A DNA stretch of 64,000 bases from the NCBI GenBank assembly GCA_903832635.1, contig CAILCF010000001.1, forward strand, positions 186,001 through 250,000, in the 5' to 3' direction. The notes beneath the pieces are model-generated. The model made no database searches. It saw only the letters and a list, made by a program, of their open reading frames with translations, and was not told where the DNA came from. The DNA comes from an uncultured bacterium (GTDB taxonomy: Bacteria; Patescibacteriota; Saccharimonadia; Saccharimonadales; Saccharimonadaceae). Below are positions 51,603 through 62,531 of the stretch, piece by piece. Position numbers and translations under genes: made by a program. Every line of letters starts with the position of its first letter. Positions within the stretch are counted from its first letter, which is position 1.

Positions 51603-52088
51603 TTAGTGACTGGTTTCGCTAATCGAGCTGGTGTGAATGCTGACATTACTGGTTTTTACGTTTTGTAGCTTTTTCCCATTACTATCATTCGAATCTATGT
51701 TCATCTGGAAGCTCTGATGATTTGTATTGTTGCCAGAACTTATGTTCACTTGGACGTTACTGTGATTATTAGAGTTGTTCGCGGTATTGTTGCCACTACT
51801 GGTGATTACGGTATGTTCATCGGATTGATTGCTGGTATTTGTAACTTTTGTAATGTGGACATCCTTATGTAAATTGGCATCATCTGTCTTTTTACCATTA
51901 TCTTTCTGGTCGTTCGTCTGCTTAACCGTATCAGTAAATTTCGAATTCGTACTACTATCAAATCTCATCGAGCCGTTTGACCACCATTGGCTGAAATCTA
52001 TATTTTTGGCCATCACCGCCGGCGCCACCAAAGCCCCTGTCATGCCAATAGCGGTTACCACGGTAGCCACCTTGATAACCTTTTTCAC
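51603..52088 (-). CDS. secreted Asn/Ser-rich protein of unknown function
   Basis: 161 aa with a clear signal peptide (MKKVIKVATVVTAIGMTGAL, cleavage near VMAKN). Start GTG at 52088 with AAGGAGGTG upstream. The mature part is low-complexity, rich in N, S, T, D and H (SSGNNTANNSNNHSN, SGNNTNHQS), with amyloid-like alternating V/I positions (SNVQVNI, QSFQMNI). No domain. It is convergent with the deacetylase, 2 bp apart. Confidence 0.6.
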   Translation of the reverse strand: MKKVIKVATVVTAIGMTGALVAPAVMAKNIDFSQWWSNGSMRFDSSTNSKFTDTVKQTNDQKDNGKKTDDANLHKDVHITKVTNTSNQSDEHTVITSSGNNTANNSNNHSNVQVNISSGNNTNHQSFQMNIDSNDSNGKKLQNVKTSNVSIHTSSISETSH

Positions 52089-52180
52089 CGTTCACCTCCT
52101 TTCCTTTTTGTGGTGGTGAGTATTATTTTAATGCAATTCTAACCTAGAAAATATTAGTTTTTTAACACTTAAAAATATTT

Positions 52181-54112
52181 CTAAATATTAACCATTTTCC
52201 AAATAGTATTTAGGTGAGCTGAAAAATAATAACCAGATGATGTAGGCAATTCTATTAATATTGCCGGTGTGCCGTATTGCTCTCCTGCCCATTGTTCGTA
52301 TTCACCGGTTATTGAATAACCCATTGTTTCTTCGGCGTGTCCAATCATGCTGGTATATCCGACACTTCCTGCATACAGATTGCCGATAGCAATTGAATCG
52401 CCAAACTCATTAGCCCCGACCAATCTGCCTGATGCATGGAATGATACCTCTAATCTAGGTTGCAAGCTGGTTGTGAGGCTGGCAAGGGCACGGGTTTCCG
52501 GTTCGGACATTGGGGTTGCTCCTCCACCTCCCGCAACAATACCACTGCTGGTGTCGATATCCGTTTGCCAATTGGCCGACGCAAAATTTCGGTCAATATT
52601 AACATTATGGACATTATAGCGGGATAATGTAGCCAAGCCATCGGGATTGACAGCCGGCACAATGACTACTTGTCTGCCTGCTGGGATTTTATAAGCATTG
52701 CTGTCAAGATAGTTTGCCCAATCTTGCATTATATATTTGCCGCTTGGTTCACTGCCGTGCATGCCACCGGTAAATAATATGGTTGTCGGTCCACTACCGT
52801 AATAATAAGCAGTAATCGGGCGACCATTTACTGAATAGCCGATTACCGATGTAGCTCGACAATTTATTCGTGACGTGTATGACCAACCGGTTTTTGAAAC
52901 CAAGTCATATTGGCTAATTAGCCCTTTGCTAATGTTTAACGTAAATGCACCACACCTTGGCAAACTGTGTAATTGGAAAATTATTTGGTTGCTAGTTCGG
53001 CTGATAGTTGCATCGCCACCGGAAAAACTGACTAGTTTAGAGATGTCTTGGGTTGGGGAAAGTGCCTGATCAAAAGTGACTGCGACTTTGGCGTTGGCAT
53101 CGACTCCGCTTGGGCCAATATTTGTATATGCGACGGCTGGTCCGCCGGATGTTTGGAAATTAATAATATTCGGAGTTTCCAGTAAACTGCCGTCTATACC
53201 TTCGGCTGTGTTAAGTGTTAGTACATACTTCGACTCTCGATCCAAATCACTGATAATTGATACTTCTATGGTTGAACCGGTTATTTTGGTTGTTGAATCT
53301 ATCGCGACCGGACTGCCGTTTACAATTTTTTTCAAAGTAACATTTGCTGTGGTAAGCTTTTTGTCAGTTTCAAAAGAAAAGGTTTTTGGTTTTGAATAAA
53401 CAATCCCTCCTGTAGCGACAGATGTTTTAATAACACTTGTCGGAGACAGTAAACTTAACGAGCCTTCGACTGCATTTGAGGTATCTTTGCTGTTAAAAGT
53501 ACGGATTAGTTTATAGGAATATTTACTGCCTTGTTTTAGACCAAGTGATTGAATGTCGCACTCGACCATATTAGATTCGGTACTGCATTTACCCGTTTTT
53601 TCATCAATTTTTAGTTGATAAGCAAATATTTTATCAGGCTGATCAAGTTTGAACTGTACGGGTTTTGCCAGAGCTATCGGTTTTACGAAAATGGCGCTGG
53701 CTTTTGGTCGGGGACTAACATTTACAATGTAATTACTTTGAAAAATTGGTCCGCCAAAGAGGGAATAGCTAACCTTGATATTATCGCCGGACGGTGCTGT
53801 GGTTGGCGCAAAACAAGTTTTATTTGAAAATAAGTTGAAATTTCCGACCTTTGTTATCCCGGAGACGTTCAATTTGAATTTTGTATCACCTGATTGTTTG
53901 TACAAATCCGGCAAGATAGTTATTTTGTCTATGCAGTATTTGCTTTCGGCATATGTAAAATTGATGTTTTTAGGGATAAAAAAGTACAATACATAAGCCA
54001 TTATTATGATAAAAATTAATAAAATAACCCAAATTTTAAGAGGTATCTTTAACAAAAAAGATTTTACATTTTTTAAGACTTTTATTAATTTTTGTTTTAA
54101 CCCACTGAACAT
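52181..54112 (-). CDS. membrane-anchored M14 zinc carboxypeptidase with Ig-like domains
   Basis: 643 aa. One N-terminal helix (about 24-48), then about 370 residues of beta-sandwich-like repeats (ANAKVAVTFDQALSPTQD is Big_5-like), then an M14 catalytic domain: zinc ligands in MHGSEPSG (about 448-455) and SFHASG (about 550), substrate Arg/Asn in NVNIDRNFA, catalytic Glu in AILIELPTSSG (about 620). It may cleave wall peptides outside the cell (MpaA or endopeptidase type). Confidence 0.88.
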   Translation of the reverse strand: MFSGLKQKLIKVLKNVKSFLLKIPLKIWVILLIFIIIMAYVLYFFIPKNINFTYAESKYCIDKITILPDLYKQSGDTKFKLNVSGITKVGNFNLFSNKTCFAPTTAPSGDNIKVSYSLFGGPIFQSNYIVNVSPRPKASAIFVKPIALAKPVQFKLDQPDKIFAYQLKIDEKTGKCSTESNMVECDIQSLGLKQGSKYSYKLIRTFNSKDTSNAVEGSLSLLSPTSVIKTSVATGGIVYSKPKTFSFETDKKLTTANVTLKKIVNGSPVAIDSTTKITGSTIEVSIISDLDRESKYVLTLNTAEGIDGSLLETPNIINFQTSGGPAVAYTNIGPSGVDANAKVAVTFDQALSPTQDISKLVSFSGGDATISRTSNQIIFQLHSLPRCGAFTLNISKGLISQYDLVSKTGWSYTSRINCRATSVIGYSVNGRPITAYYYGSGPTTILFTGGMHGSEPSGKYIMQDWANYLDSNAYKIPAGRQVVIVPAVNPDGLATLSRYNVHNVNIDRNFASANWQTDIDTSSGIVAGGGGATPMSEPETRALASLTTSLQPRLEVSFHASGRLVGANEFGDSIAIGNLYAGSVGYTSMIGHAEETMGYSITGEYEQWAGEQYGTPAILIELPTSSGYYFSAHLNTIWKMVNI

Positions 54113-54181
54113 AAGCGTAAGCTCTAGCGTTATTATAACACGATGTCAGATAACAAATGAAGTTGTGCTGAAAAAGATTTT

Positions 54182-54442
54182 TTATTTTTTCTTGTTGATT
54201 CCGAATAGCATCTTGCCAAGAGTTCCACCGGCATATTTGTTCATCAATACAAAGTAAAGAACAACTAGGATGATTACCAGAAAGGCTGGTCCACCTTCTA
54301 GGCTAAATCCACCATCGACAAGTCCACCTGTCATGGCTGCAACCAGGTATCCAAGTACGAGAAAACTTCCTATCAGGTCAACAATAAACGCCAATACTTT
54401 CTTCCAGGTTGGTGCCTCACTTTTTTTAGTTTTTTCTGCCAT
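54182..54442 (-). CDS. small membrane protein, truncated RDD-like
   Basis: 86 aa: KKVLAFIVDLIGSFLVLGYL at the start and GGTLGKMLFGINKKK at the end recall the two conserved ends of RDD proteins (R..A..iD.. and GGQTLGKrllGi). The Arg is Lys here, and only two helices fit between. Good ribosome site (AGGAGG). Function unknown. Confidence 0.55.
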   Translation of the reverse strand: MAEKTKKSEAPTWKKVLAFIVDLIGSFLVLGYLVAAMTGGLVDGGFSLEGGPAFLVIILVVLYFVLMNKYAGGTLGKMLFGINKKK

Positions 54443-54565
54443 ACATCCTCCTTATTAATTTGATTTAATTATTATATAAATGTGTATTTATTACAATGTA
54501 ATTATTTGTAATAACATAATGCTATAATTATCCCTGAGTAAGCATAATCTTAAAGGAAAAATATT

Positions 54566-56374
54566 GTGGACGAAGAATCAAATGAGAAAGACAACACACT
54601 ACACATTAATGTTCAACATGACGATGTAAAAAACGAGCCTGAATCTACTGAACCGGCACCGCAAGAATCGAACACTGAACCGGCAGAACCGCTGAAAACA
54701 TTTGAACCACAACCGATTGGCCCGGAATTTACACCAAAACCGACAAAGAAGCGAAAGATTAAAAAATGGATGATTATCGTTCCGATAGTTCTAGTTCTAC
54801 TTATTGGTTCTAGCGTCGGTGCTTATTATATCTATAGTTCAAATACTCAGAAAAAAACAACCTCAACAAATAAACCGGCCGTGAAGAAAGTCGTAACAGT
54901 AAAAATTACGCCGGACGTCACATGGATTCAACCGAAACTGGTCGGAAGTTTAGATTTGTTTGATTCTGTTAAATACAAGGACTATGGTCTTGATCCAGTT
55001 ACATATTATAAGATTGCAGATACAAAGGATGGGGGTGAGATATATCTGGTTTCCTCTGGTTGCGGTATAGGATCATGTTATTACCGTTTTAAGAAGTTAA
55101 ATGACACGTATTATTTTCTAAAGAATGAATCAGACGAAATATACCCGGCACTCGACTATTTAAAGAACACGGTAAAGGTTGACTCAACTACTGTTTATTC
55201 AGAACTTAGTGCTCCAAAAACAATCACACTAAAAAGCGGAGCAACTTTTACGGATGCTGTTGCACATCACCTATTCTCTGAAGTAGCGGATATGCAATCA
55301 CTTGAGAGTACAAAATACGGTGGTTTTTATGAACAGACAGACAATAATAATAACAAACTTGTCTATATTTATAATCGAAACTTCTTCTTGAAATTAGCTG
55401 ATTCTACAGTTCGAGAATACACAATGAACCTGGGCTATTACAATAAACAGGATTATATACCGCAAGTAACAATTGGCGGGGTTGCAAACAAGGTTGCATA
55501 TGCAAATTACATCATCCCGGGTTGCGGTAGTTTCGATGCAACCGTCCTTAAGGACCCAAAAACAGACAAAGCTAACTTATCATCGATTGGCACGACCAGT
55601 ACTGGCGAAATAGTTCACGGAATTTCAAATATTAACTCCTCCCTTGCGAAAGAAATATATTCTGTTTATAAAGAAACAAGTGACCAGGGGATGATGGATC
55701 CAACTTTCAGCTCGCTTAAAAACTTAACCATTAGTCAATTTTATGCACTCAATCCGAAACCTGTCTTTTTAGTCCCGGACAAAATGGGGGAATATATGAT
55801 ATTCCTACGAAATGAATTCAAAGGCATGGGTGGATGTGGCAAGCCTGTAATTTATCTGTATCCACAACAAAAAACGCAGGTTTCTGTAAAAGTCGGGGCT
55901 GATGTCACAGTCAGTATTCCTGATTATAATCAAGGCTGGCAGGTGACGGCATATCCAAACGGTACGATAATTGATTACGGTAAATCATACGATTCACTTT
56001 TCTGGGAAGGGCAAGGCAATGGTTCGTATCCAAAGGTGGATAAAGGGTTTGTCGTAAAGCAAACCGATTTGAAAAATACACTTGAATCCCAATTAATCAA
56101 GTTGGGGCTAAATAATAAAGAACGCTCGGACTTCATTAGTTTTTGGATGACTAAACTGCCGACTACCCCATATGTTCGTCTGTCTTGGTTGATGACAAGT
56201 GATATGAACAAGGTCGCCCCACTAACAATTATCCCGGCACCTCAAACAATGATTAGGATTTTCCTAGATTATCAAGGTCTACAAAAACCAATAACAATCA
56301 AACCGCAATCACTATCATCGATTCCAAGAAAAGGCTTCACTGTTATTGAGTGGGGTGGCTTGAAAACCTGGTAA
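54566..56374 (+). CDS. membrane-anchored protein with KPVIYLYP domain, function unknown
   Basis: 602 aa, GTG start with AAAGGAAAA. An acidic, Pro-rich cytoplasmic N-terminus (1-60), a basic stretch KPTKKRKIKK, helix about 69-91, and a large external part with paired cysteines (SSGCGIGSCYYRF). The C-terminal third begins GCGKPVIYLYPQQKTQVSVK, a motif I have seen repeatedly in CPR surface proteins, and ends VIEWGGLKTW. It may be a wall or adhesion protein. Directly upstream of the arc genes but with its own start region. Confidence 0.6.
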   Translation: MDEESNEKDNTLHINVQHDDVKNEPESTEPAPQESNTEPAEPLKTFEPQPIGPEFTPKPTKKRKIKKWMIIVPIVLVLLIGSSVGAYYIYSSNTQKKTTSTNKPAVKKVVTVKITPDVTWIQPKLVGSLDLFDSVKYKDYGLDPVTYYKIADTKDGGEIYLVSSGCGIGSCYYRFKKLNDTYYFLKNESDEIYPALDYLKNTVKVDSTTVYSELSAPKTITLKSGATFTDAVAHHLFSEVADMQSLESTKYGGFYEQTDNNNNKLVYIYNRNFFLKLADSTVREYTMNLGYYNKQDYIPQVTIGGVANKVAYANYIIPGCGSFDATVLKDPKTDKANLSSIGTTSTGEIVHGISNINSSLAKEIYSVYKETSDQGMMDPTFSSLKNLTISQFYALNPKPVFLVPDKMGEYMIFLRNEFKGMGGCGKPVIYLYPQQKTQVSVKVGADVTVSIPDYNQGWQVTAYPNGTIIDYGKSYDSLFWEGQGNGSYPKVDKGFVVKQTDLKNTLESQLIKLGLNNKERSDFISFWMTKLPTTPYVRLSWLMTSDMNKVAPLTIIPAPQTMIRIFLDYQGLQKPITIKPQSLSSIPRKGFTVIEWGGLKTW

Positions 56375-56456
56375 CCATAAGCATTGCGTTTTGCTGTTAA
56401 GTGTCTATAATAGTCTCTAGATATTAGGGGGCGAATAAAAACACCTAACAAAAAAA

Positions 56457-57695
56457 ATGAACGACGCATTACATATTACATCAGAAATTGGCACGCTTAA
56501 GACTGTCATGTTGCATCGCCCCGGTGGAGAGCTTGAAAATCTGACCCCGACATACCTAAAAGATTTACTTTTTGATGACATCCCGTATCTTAAAGTAGCC
56601 CAGTCAGAACACGACGCGTTTGCCGATGTTTTGCGTTCACGTGGCATCGAGGTACTATATCTGGACCAAATGTCAGCCGAGTCATTAAATGAAGATTTGG
56701 TTCGTGACCAGTTTATCCGCGAGATGGTAACTGAATCAAAACAAGGCGACAGACGGGTAACAGATAGCATTATTGAATATTTATCACGAATGTCTCCTAT
56801 CGACATGGTCCACAAAGTCATGTCAGGGATACGTAAAAGCGAATTGCCTGTTCCCGAAGAACATATTCAGCAGTTGCATACAATGATTGAAAAAGATCCG
56901 TATCCTTTTTATCTAGATCCAATGCCGAATTTGTATTTTACACGCGACCCGGGCGCAACGATTGGCAGTGGCGTTACGATTAATCGCATGCATTGGCCGG
57001 CTAGGCGTCGCGAATCGCTATTTTTGAAATATATTATCGAGCATCATCCACGTTTTGCCGGGCAAAATATTCCTGTTTGGTATGACCGCAGCAAGCGTTT
57101 TTCGATGGAAGGCGGTGATGAACTGGTTTTGAACCATGAAGTTATGGCAATCGGCATTAGTGAACGAACAACACCCGAAGCTATTGAAACGATGGCGGCA
57201 AATCTTTTTGAAGGCTCGCAGTTCAAAAAAATTATTGCTATTGAAATTCCAAAATCGCATGCCTTTATGCATCTGGATACGGTTTTTACGATGATTGATT
57301 ACGATAAATTTACAATCCATCCTGAGATTCGAGATGAAGGTGGTAAATTAAACATGTTTATACTTGAGCCACGTGAAGGCTCGCGTTACCCGCGAATTAC
57401 CAAAGAAACTGACGTTCAAAAAGTGTTGGAAAGTGCCCTTGGATGTGAACATATTGATTTGATTGAATGCGGTGGCGGTGATGATATTGCAGCCGCCAGG
57501 GAACAATGGAATGACGGTAGTAACACGTTGGCAATTGCACCCGGTGTTGTTGTTACTTACGACAGAAATTATGTGACAAACCAAAAACTGCGCGAACATG
57601 GGCTGGAAGTTATCGAAATCGCTGGCGCCGAACTTGGCCGAGGCCGTGGTGGTCCGCGTTGTATGAGCATGCCTCTTATTAGGGAGGATATTTAA
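56457..57695 (+). CDS. arcA: arginine deiminase
   Basis: Converts arginine to citrulline and ammonia. Seen: 412 aa; [24 protein letters not shown] with the catalytic Glu/Asp, [10 protein letters not shown] with the catalytic His, and [13 protein letters not shown] with the nucleophile Cys near 402. The protein is complete. First gene of arcA-arcB-antiporter-arcC; arcB starts at the base after its stop. Confidence 0.96.
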   Translation: MNDALHITSEIGTLKTVMLHRPGGELENLTPTYLKDLLFDDIPYLKVAQSEHDAFADVLRSRGIEVLYLDQMSAESLNEDLVRDQFIREMVTESKQGDRRVTDSIIEYLSRMSPIDMVHKVMSGIRKSELPVPEEHIQQLHTMIEKDPYPFYLDPMPNLYFTRDPGATIGSGVTINRMHWPARRRESLFLKYIIEHHPRFAGQNIPVWYDRSKRFSMEGGDELVLNHEVMAIGISERTTPEAIETMAANLFEGSQFKKIIAIEIPKSHAFMHLDTVFTMIDYDKFTIHPEIRDEGGKLNMFILEPREGSRYPRITKETDVQKVLESALGCEHIDLIECGGGDDIAAAREQWNDGSNTLAIAPGVVVTYDRNYVTNQKLREHGLEVIEIAGAELGRGRGGPRCMSMPLIREDI

Positions 57696-58685
57696 ATGGA
57701 CAGTGCCCTAAAAGGTCGTTCACTTTTAACGCTAAACGATTTTACGGCAGACGAAGTCCGATTAATGTTGCGTACTGCACATGATTTAAAGAATCGAAAA
57801 AAGAACGGACAAGCCCATCGTATGCACGAAGGCAAAAACATTGCGCTTTTATTCGAAAAAACTTCTACCAGAACCAGGTGTGCATTTACGGTTGGAGCCA
57901 ATGATTTAGGTGTTGCACCGGAGTTTTTAGGCAAAGACGATATTCAGTTAAATAAAAAAGAATCAGTTGAAGACACGGCCAAAGTTTTAGGCCGAATGTT
58001 TGATGGTATTGAATTTCGCGGATTTGCACACGACACTGTTGAACAATTGGCAAAATTTTCGGGTGTACCGGTTTGGAATGGATTAACCGACAAATTTCAT
58101 CCTACGCAAATTTTGGCTGACTTTATGACGCTGGAAGAACATGTTGGCGAATTGCAGGGTCTAAAACTGGTTTTTGTTGGCGATGGACGAAATAATATGG
58201 CGAACAGCCTGCTACTGGGCAGTGCACAAATGGGTCTAGATTTTAGGATTTTAGCTCCGAATGGATTACATCCCGAACAAGAAATCGTAGAATTAGGTCA
58301 CAAACTGGCAGACGAAAACGGCGGACGAATTACAATTACCGATAATTTTGACGAAGCCTTGCAGGGCGCACAGGCAATTTATACTGATGTTTGGGTGTCA
58401 ATGGGCGAGGAAGATAAATTTGCCGAGCGAATTGAACAATTGAAAAATTACCAAGTTAATATGGACATGTTACACCGGACGGGTAACCCGGATGTAAAAT
58501 TCATGCATTGTTTGCCCGCATTTCATAATCTTGATACGGATACTGCAAAAAAAGTACACGAACAGTACGGGCTGACCGAAATGGAAGTTACCGACGAGGT
58601 CTTTCGTAGCCCAAATAGTATCGTGTTTGATGAGGCAGAGAACCGTATGCATACAATAAAAGCCGTAATGGCACTAACATTATAA
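57696..58685 (+). CDS. arcB: ornithine carbamoyltransferase (catabolic)
   Basis: Splits citrulline with phosphate into ornithine and carbamoyl phosphate in this pathway. Seen: 329 aa; carbamoyl-phosphate site STRTR (in [11 protein letters not shown], about 54), [12 protein letters not shown], and HCLPAFH (about 268) with the ornithine-binding Cys. The order arcA-arcB with no gap implies the catabolic role. Confidence 0.95.
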   Translation: MDSALKGRSLLTLNDFTADEVRLMLRTAHDLKNRKKNGQAHRMHEGKNIALLFEKTSTRTRCAFTVGANDLGVAPEFLGKDDIQLNKKESVEDTAKVLGRMFDGIEFRGFAHDTVEQLAKFSGVPVWNGLTDKFHPTQILADFMTLEEHVGELQGLKLVFVGDGRNNMANSLLLGSAQMGLDFRILAPNGLHPEQEIVELGHKLADENGGRITITDNFDEALQGAQAIYTDVWVSMGEEDKFAERIEQLKNYQVNMDMLHRTGNPDVKFMHCLPAFHNLDTDTAKKVHEQYGLTEMEVTDEVFRSPNSIVFDEAENRMHTIKAVMALTL

Positions 58686-58711
58686 CAGAGGGACAAGGAG
58701 CCTCACGAAGT

Positions 58712-60184
58712 ATGACTACTAATAAAAAAGAAAGAAAGAATCTGGGACTATTGTCACTATCGGCATTAGTTGTTGGTTCGGTGATTGGAAGCGGCGTTTT
58801 CAATTTGATGAGCAATATGTCTGCGTCGGCCTCGTTGATGGCAATTCTAATCGGATGGGCTATTACTGGTGTTGGTATGCTGTTTTTGGTTCTGTGTTTT
58901 CAAAACCTTAATAAAAAACGTGCGGATTTAGACGCCGGAATCTATAGCTATGCCGAAGCCGGTTTCGGAAAGTTCATGGGTTTCAACGCGGCCTGGGGGT
59001 ATTGGATATCGGCCTGGGTAGGCAATGTGGCCTATGCGACACTAATGTTTAGTTCGCTGGGATATTTTTTCAATATGTTCAACGGCGGGCAAAACCTGGC
59101 CTCGATTATCGGTGCTTCGGCGGTATTGTGGGTAGGTCATTTCTTGATTCTTCGTGGGGTAAAATCGGCTAGCTTTACTAATATTATAGTAACGGCAGCC
59201 AAGATTATTCCAATCGCAATCTTTATTTTGACAGCCTTTATTGCATTCAAACTTAACATTTTTACCTCTGATATTTGGGGAACGGCTACAAAAGGTTTCG
59301 AATTTAACAGCGTATTCGAACAAGTTCGAAGTACTATGCTAGTTACTGTCTGGGTATTTATTGGTATTGAAGGAGCAGTTATTTTCTCTGGTCGTGCCAA
59401 AAAACGTAAAGACGTTGGCCGGGCAACTATTCTTGGATTCTTAACCGTCCTATCAATTTATTTGCTGGTATCGGTACTTTCACTTGGAGTAAAAACAAGT
59501 CCGGAGCTAGCAGCTCTTGGACAACCGGGAATGGCTACACTGTTGGAGTCAATTGTTGGTACATGGGGCGCAGTACTGGTTAATATCGGTGTAATCGTAT
59601 CGATTGCCGGTGCATGGTTGGCTTGGACAATGTTTGCATTCGAATTGCCATACCAAGCAGCGTTGAAGGGGACATTTCCTAAAGTATTTTCCTTGGAAAA
59701 TAAAAGTGGCACTCCGTATGTTGCTTTGTTAATTACAAACCTACTGGTTCAGGCATTCCTACTGACGTTCCTAATTCCTTATTTCGGATCAGCCTACACC
59801 TTTGCTTTTTCACTAGCAACAACAACAATTCTGGTACCGTACGCATTCACGGCGTTTTACCAACTTAAATATTCGATGCAAGAAAAAACCGGAACATCGC
59901 ATCGGAACTTGAACATTGTCGTAGGGTTAGTTGCAAGTATTTACGCAATATGGCTGGTATATGCTGCAGGGTTGTCGTATTTACTGCTAACATCCGTAAT
60001 TTATGCGCCTGGGATTATAATTTTTGCGTGGGCACGATTAAGCAAAAAGAAAAAAGTATTTGCAATGTGGGAAATGGGCGTAGCACTGGCGCTGGTCATA
60101 TTATGTGCATATACGATTTATTTAATGACGACAGGTCACTTTGTTGATGGAACACTAACAGTTCCATCCGCAATCTTTTCATAG
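58712..60184 (+). CDS. arcD: arginine/ornithine antiporter (APC family)
   Basis: 490 aa, twelve or more helices. LSLSALVVGSVIGSGVFNLM (about 14-33) has the GSGxF substrate loop of APC exchangers; DLDAGIYSYAEAGFGKFMGF and GYWISAWVGN follow, as in ArcD-like antiporters. It would bring in arginine in exchange for ornithine at no energy cost. It lies 26 bp after arcB and 7 bp before arcC. Confidence 0.92.
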   Translation: MTTNKKERKNLGLLSLSALVVGSVIGSGVFNLMSNMSASASLMAILIGWAITGVGMLFLVLCFQNLNKKRADLDAGIYSYAEAGFGKFMGFNAAWGYWISAWVGNVAYATLMFSSLGYFFNMFNGGQNLASIIGASAVLWVGHFLILRGVKSASFTNIIVTAAKIIPIAIFILTAFIAFKLNIFTSDIWGTATKGFEFNSVFEQVRSTMLVTVWVFIGIEGAVIFSGRAKKRKDVGRATILGFLTVLSIYLLVSVLSLGVKTSPELAALGQPGMATLLESIVGTWGAVLVNIGVIVSIAGAWLAWTMFAFELPYQAALKGTFPKVFSLENKSGTPYVALLITNLLVQAFLLTFLIPYFGSAYTFAFSLATTTILVPYAFTAFYQLKYSMQEKTGTSHRNLNIVVGLVASIYAIWLVYAAGLSYLLLTSVIYAPGIIIFAWARLSKKKKVFAMWEMGVALALVILCAYTIYLMTTGHFVDGTLTVPSAIFS

Positions 60185-60191
60185 TTAAATT

Positions 60192-61136
60192 ATGGCAAGC
60201 AGGATAGTTGTTGCGCTTGGTGGTAACGCCCTTCAAAAAAAGGGCGAAGCTGCTGCAACCGACCAACAAAACGAAGCTGTGCAGACAGCCCGTCAGTTAG
60301 TACCGTTAATTGCCCAAGGCCATCAGATTGTGATTGTTCATGGCAACGGCCCGCAAGTCGGTGATATTTTATTGCATGAAGAAGCCATAAATACGTCCGA
60401 AAACCCGACTATGCCACTGGATAGTTGCGGGGCAATGAGCCAGGGTTCAATCGGTTATTGGTTGCAGCAGGCAATTGGCAATGAAATGAAAATAGAAAAT
60501 ATTAACATACCAATCGCAACAGTTGTGACTCAGACGGTTGTTGATTCAAACGACCCGGCTTTCCAGAACCCATCTAAACCTATCGGGCCGTTTTATAATT
60601 CTGAATCAGAGGCCAGGTTAGCTGCTGAAGAACGTAAATTTGTCGTAAGGGAAGATTCCGGAAGAGGTTGGCGACGTGTTGTAGCTTCGCCAATGCCAAA
60701 ATCAATTGTCGAAAAACCTGTTATCGAAGAGTTAATCAATAAAGGTTATTTAGTAATTGCAGCAGGTGGCGGCGGTGTGCCCGTTATTGAAACAGAAGGT
60801 GGTCTGAAGGGTGTTGAAGCTGTTATTGACAAAGATATGAGCGCCGCAGTTATGGCGGATATGATTGATGCTGAAATGCTGGTAATACTGACGTCAGTTG
60901 ATGCTGTAACAATACATTTCGGTAAACCGGACGAGACAGCGCTCCACAGAGTCACGGTTGAAGAGATGCAGCATTATTGTGATATCGAGGAGTTTGGCAA
61001 GGGCAGTATGATGCCGAAAGTTCTGGCGTCGATTGATTTTATAAGTAAAAAACGCGGACGCCGAAAAACGATTATTGGTTCGCTCGATAAAATGCAGCAA
61101 ACAATTGATGGCGAAACCGGTACGATTATTTCTTGA
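60192..61136 (+). CDS. arcC: carbamate kinase
   Basis: Makes ATP from ADP and carbamoyl phosphate. Seen: 314 aa; VVALGGNALQKKGE (4-17), VHGNGPQVGDIL, VIAAGGGGVPV and the Lys-rich MPKVLASIDFI region are all family motifs. It ends the operon and overlaps the convergent MBL gene by 11 bp. Confidence 0.95.
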   Translation: MASRIVVALGGNALQKKGEAAATDQQNEAVQTARQLVPLIAQGHQIVIVHGNGPQVGDILLHEEAINTSENPTMPLDSCGAMSQGSIGYWLQQAIGNEMKIENINIPIATVVTQTVVDSNDPAFQNPSKPIGPFYNSESEARLAAEERKFVVREDSGRGWRRVVASPMPKSIVEKPVIEELINKGYLVIAAGGGGVPVIETEGGLKGVEAVIDKDMSAAVMADMIDAEMLVILTSVDAVTIHFGKPDETALHRVTVEEMQHYCDIEEFGKGSMMPKVLASIDFISKKRGRRKTIIGSLDKMQQTIDGETGTIIS

Positions 61137-61764
61137 AAAGCATAATTGTTTTATTAAACGAATCAATATTCAAACTATTAATCTCAAATTCGTCTGTTCG
61201 TTCGATTACATCCCAACCCAATAATTTATTGAAATTGTCGGTGCTTTCGATTGTAAGTTGCAATGGGCTTCCCGGTGGTTTATAGTGCATCGGCATCACA
61301 ATTTTTGGATTAATCTGGCGAACAACTTGAACGGCCTGGGAGGCGTCAATCGTGTAAAATCCACCAACCGGAATCATTAAAATATCGACAGGTCCAATCT
61401 CCTTAACTTGTTCGTCGGTTAATATGTGCCCCAAATCTCCCATGTGACACAAATTCAAGTCATCGGCAGATATGCAAAATACGATATTTTCACCGCGAAT
61501 TGTGCCACCTTTGTCGTCATGAAAGGTTTTGAACCCTTTTATTTCAAAGCCCTTGACGCTGTACTGCCCGGGTTCGTCGATAATTACCGGATTGCCTGAC
61601 ACTCCATCGGAGTAGTTGTGGTCAAAATGTTGGTGCGATACGGTCACGACATCAGCAGTTAAACCCTGGGGTAATCTGCCAATTTCCGGACCATATGGGT
61701 CTATTACTAAAGTTGACCGATTGGTTATTTGAAAACTTGAATGACCCAAATGCTCGATTTTCAT
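61126..61764 (-). CDS. MBL-fold metal-dependent hydrolase (UPF0173/UlaG-like)
   Basis: 212 aa. Metal ligands HxHxDH as SHQHFDHN (about 43-50), MGDLGH (about 108-113), and the His of MPMHYKPP (about 168). LGHSSFQI at the N-terminus is typical of the group. Substrate not predictable. Its ATG overlaps the stop of the upstream SDR gene by 4 nt. Confidence 0.87.
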   Translation of the reverse strand: MKIEHLGHSSFQITNRSTLVIDPYGPEIGRLPQGLTADVVTVSHQHFDHNYSDGVSGNPVIIDEPGQYSVKGFEIKGFKTFHDDKGGTIRGENIVFCISADDLNLCHMGDLGHILTDEQVKEIGPVDILMIPVGGFYTIDASQAVQVVRQINPKIVMPMHYKPPGSPLQLTIESTDNFNKLLGWDVIERTDEFEINSLNIDSFNKTIMLFKK

Positions 61765-62480
61765 ACTCGCCTTTCTGGTACCATGCTAATTTCTTCATCA
61801 CCATTCTGGAGTGCATCAAGGATTACATTAGCGACTTTTTCGGGAGGATCGGCCGGTGGAACGCCAGGACGACTTTGCCAAATTGATTCGTCGGTTTTTG
61901 GTGCGTGTCTGTCACGACCAAAATTTGTTGCAGTAAGGAATGGATGGATAATTGTGACGTTAATGTTGTCTGATTCCAGTTCTTTTCGGGCTACCATGGA
62001 GAGTTGGTGCAGGGCAGATTTTCCAGAAGAGTAGATGCCAACCCCTGAAAGTGCCATTTTAGTTGTACCCGAACCGATATTTACAATTGAACCACCGCCT
62101 TGTTTACGCATAATAGGGATAACTTGTTGCATCAGTAAAGTCGGACCAAACAAATTAAGTTCAAGATTATTCCGGTATTCTTCAACCGAAAAGTCTTCGA
62201 TTTTTCCATGTGCTGCTTGGCCGGCATTATTAACTATGGCATCGATTCGACCAAATTTACCCATAGTTTTTTTGACTAGGTTTTTGATGTCAGCGGGTTT
62301 TGTCATATCAACTACAACAGCAAAAGAGCCGGGGATATCCTTGGCAACTTTTTCGATATCATCTTTATATCTGGATGTTATAACAACTCTTGAGCCTTTT
62401 TTTGACAGAAGAATAGCTGTAGCCAGCCCAATCCCGGACGAGCCACCAGTTACAATAATTACTTTATCTTTTACATCCAC
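61761..62480 (-). CDS. short-chain dehydrogenase/reductase
   Basis: 239 aa from GTG 62480, chosen because GGAGG lies 7 nt upstream (track start 6 codons earlier is inside the ribosome site). VTGGSSGIGLATAIL (NAD(P) loop), VNNAGQAAHG, IGSGTTKMAL with the Ser position, and YSSGKSALH (YxxxK). Substrate unknown. Forms a two-gene unit with the MBL hydrolase. Confidence 0.9.
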   Translation of the reverse strand: MDVKDKVIIVTGGSSGIGLATAILLSKKGSRVVITSRYKDDIEKVAKDIPGSFAVVVDMTKPADIKNLVKKTMGKFGRIDAIVNNAGQAAHGKIEDFSVEEYRNNLELNLFGPTLLMQQVIPIMRKQGGGSIVNIGSGTTKMALSGVGIYSSGKSALHQLSMVARKELESDNINVTIIHPFLTATNFGRDRHAPKTDESIWQSRPGVPPADPPEKVANVILDALQNGDEEISMVPERRV

Positions 62481-62531
62481 AACAAATCCTCCTCGCACTA
62501 ATATACTATACGACTTAGGCTTAAATAAACA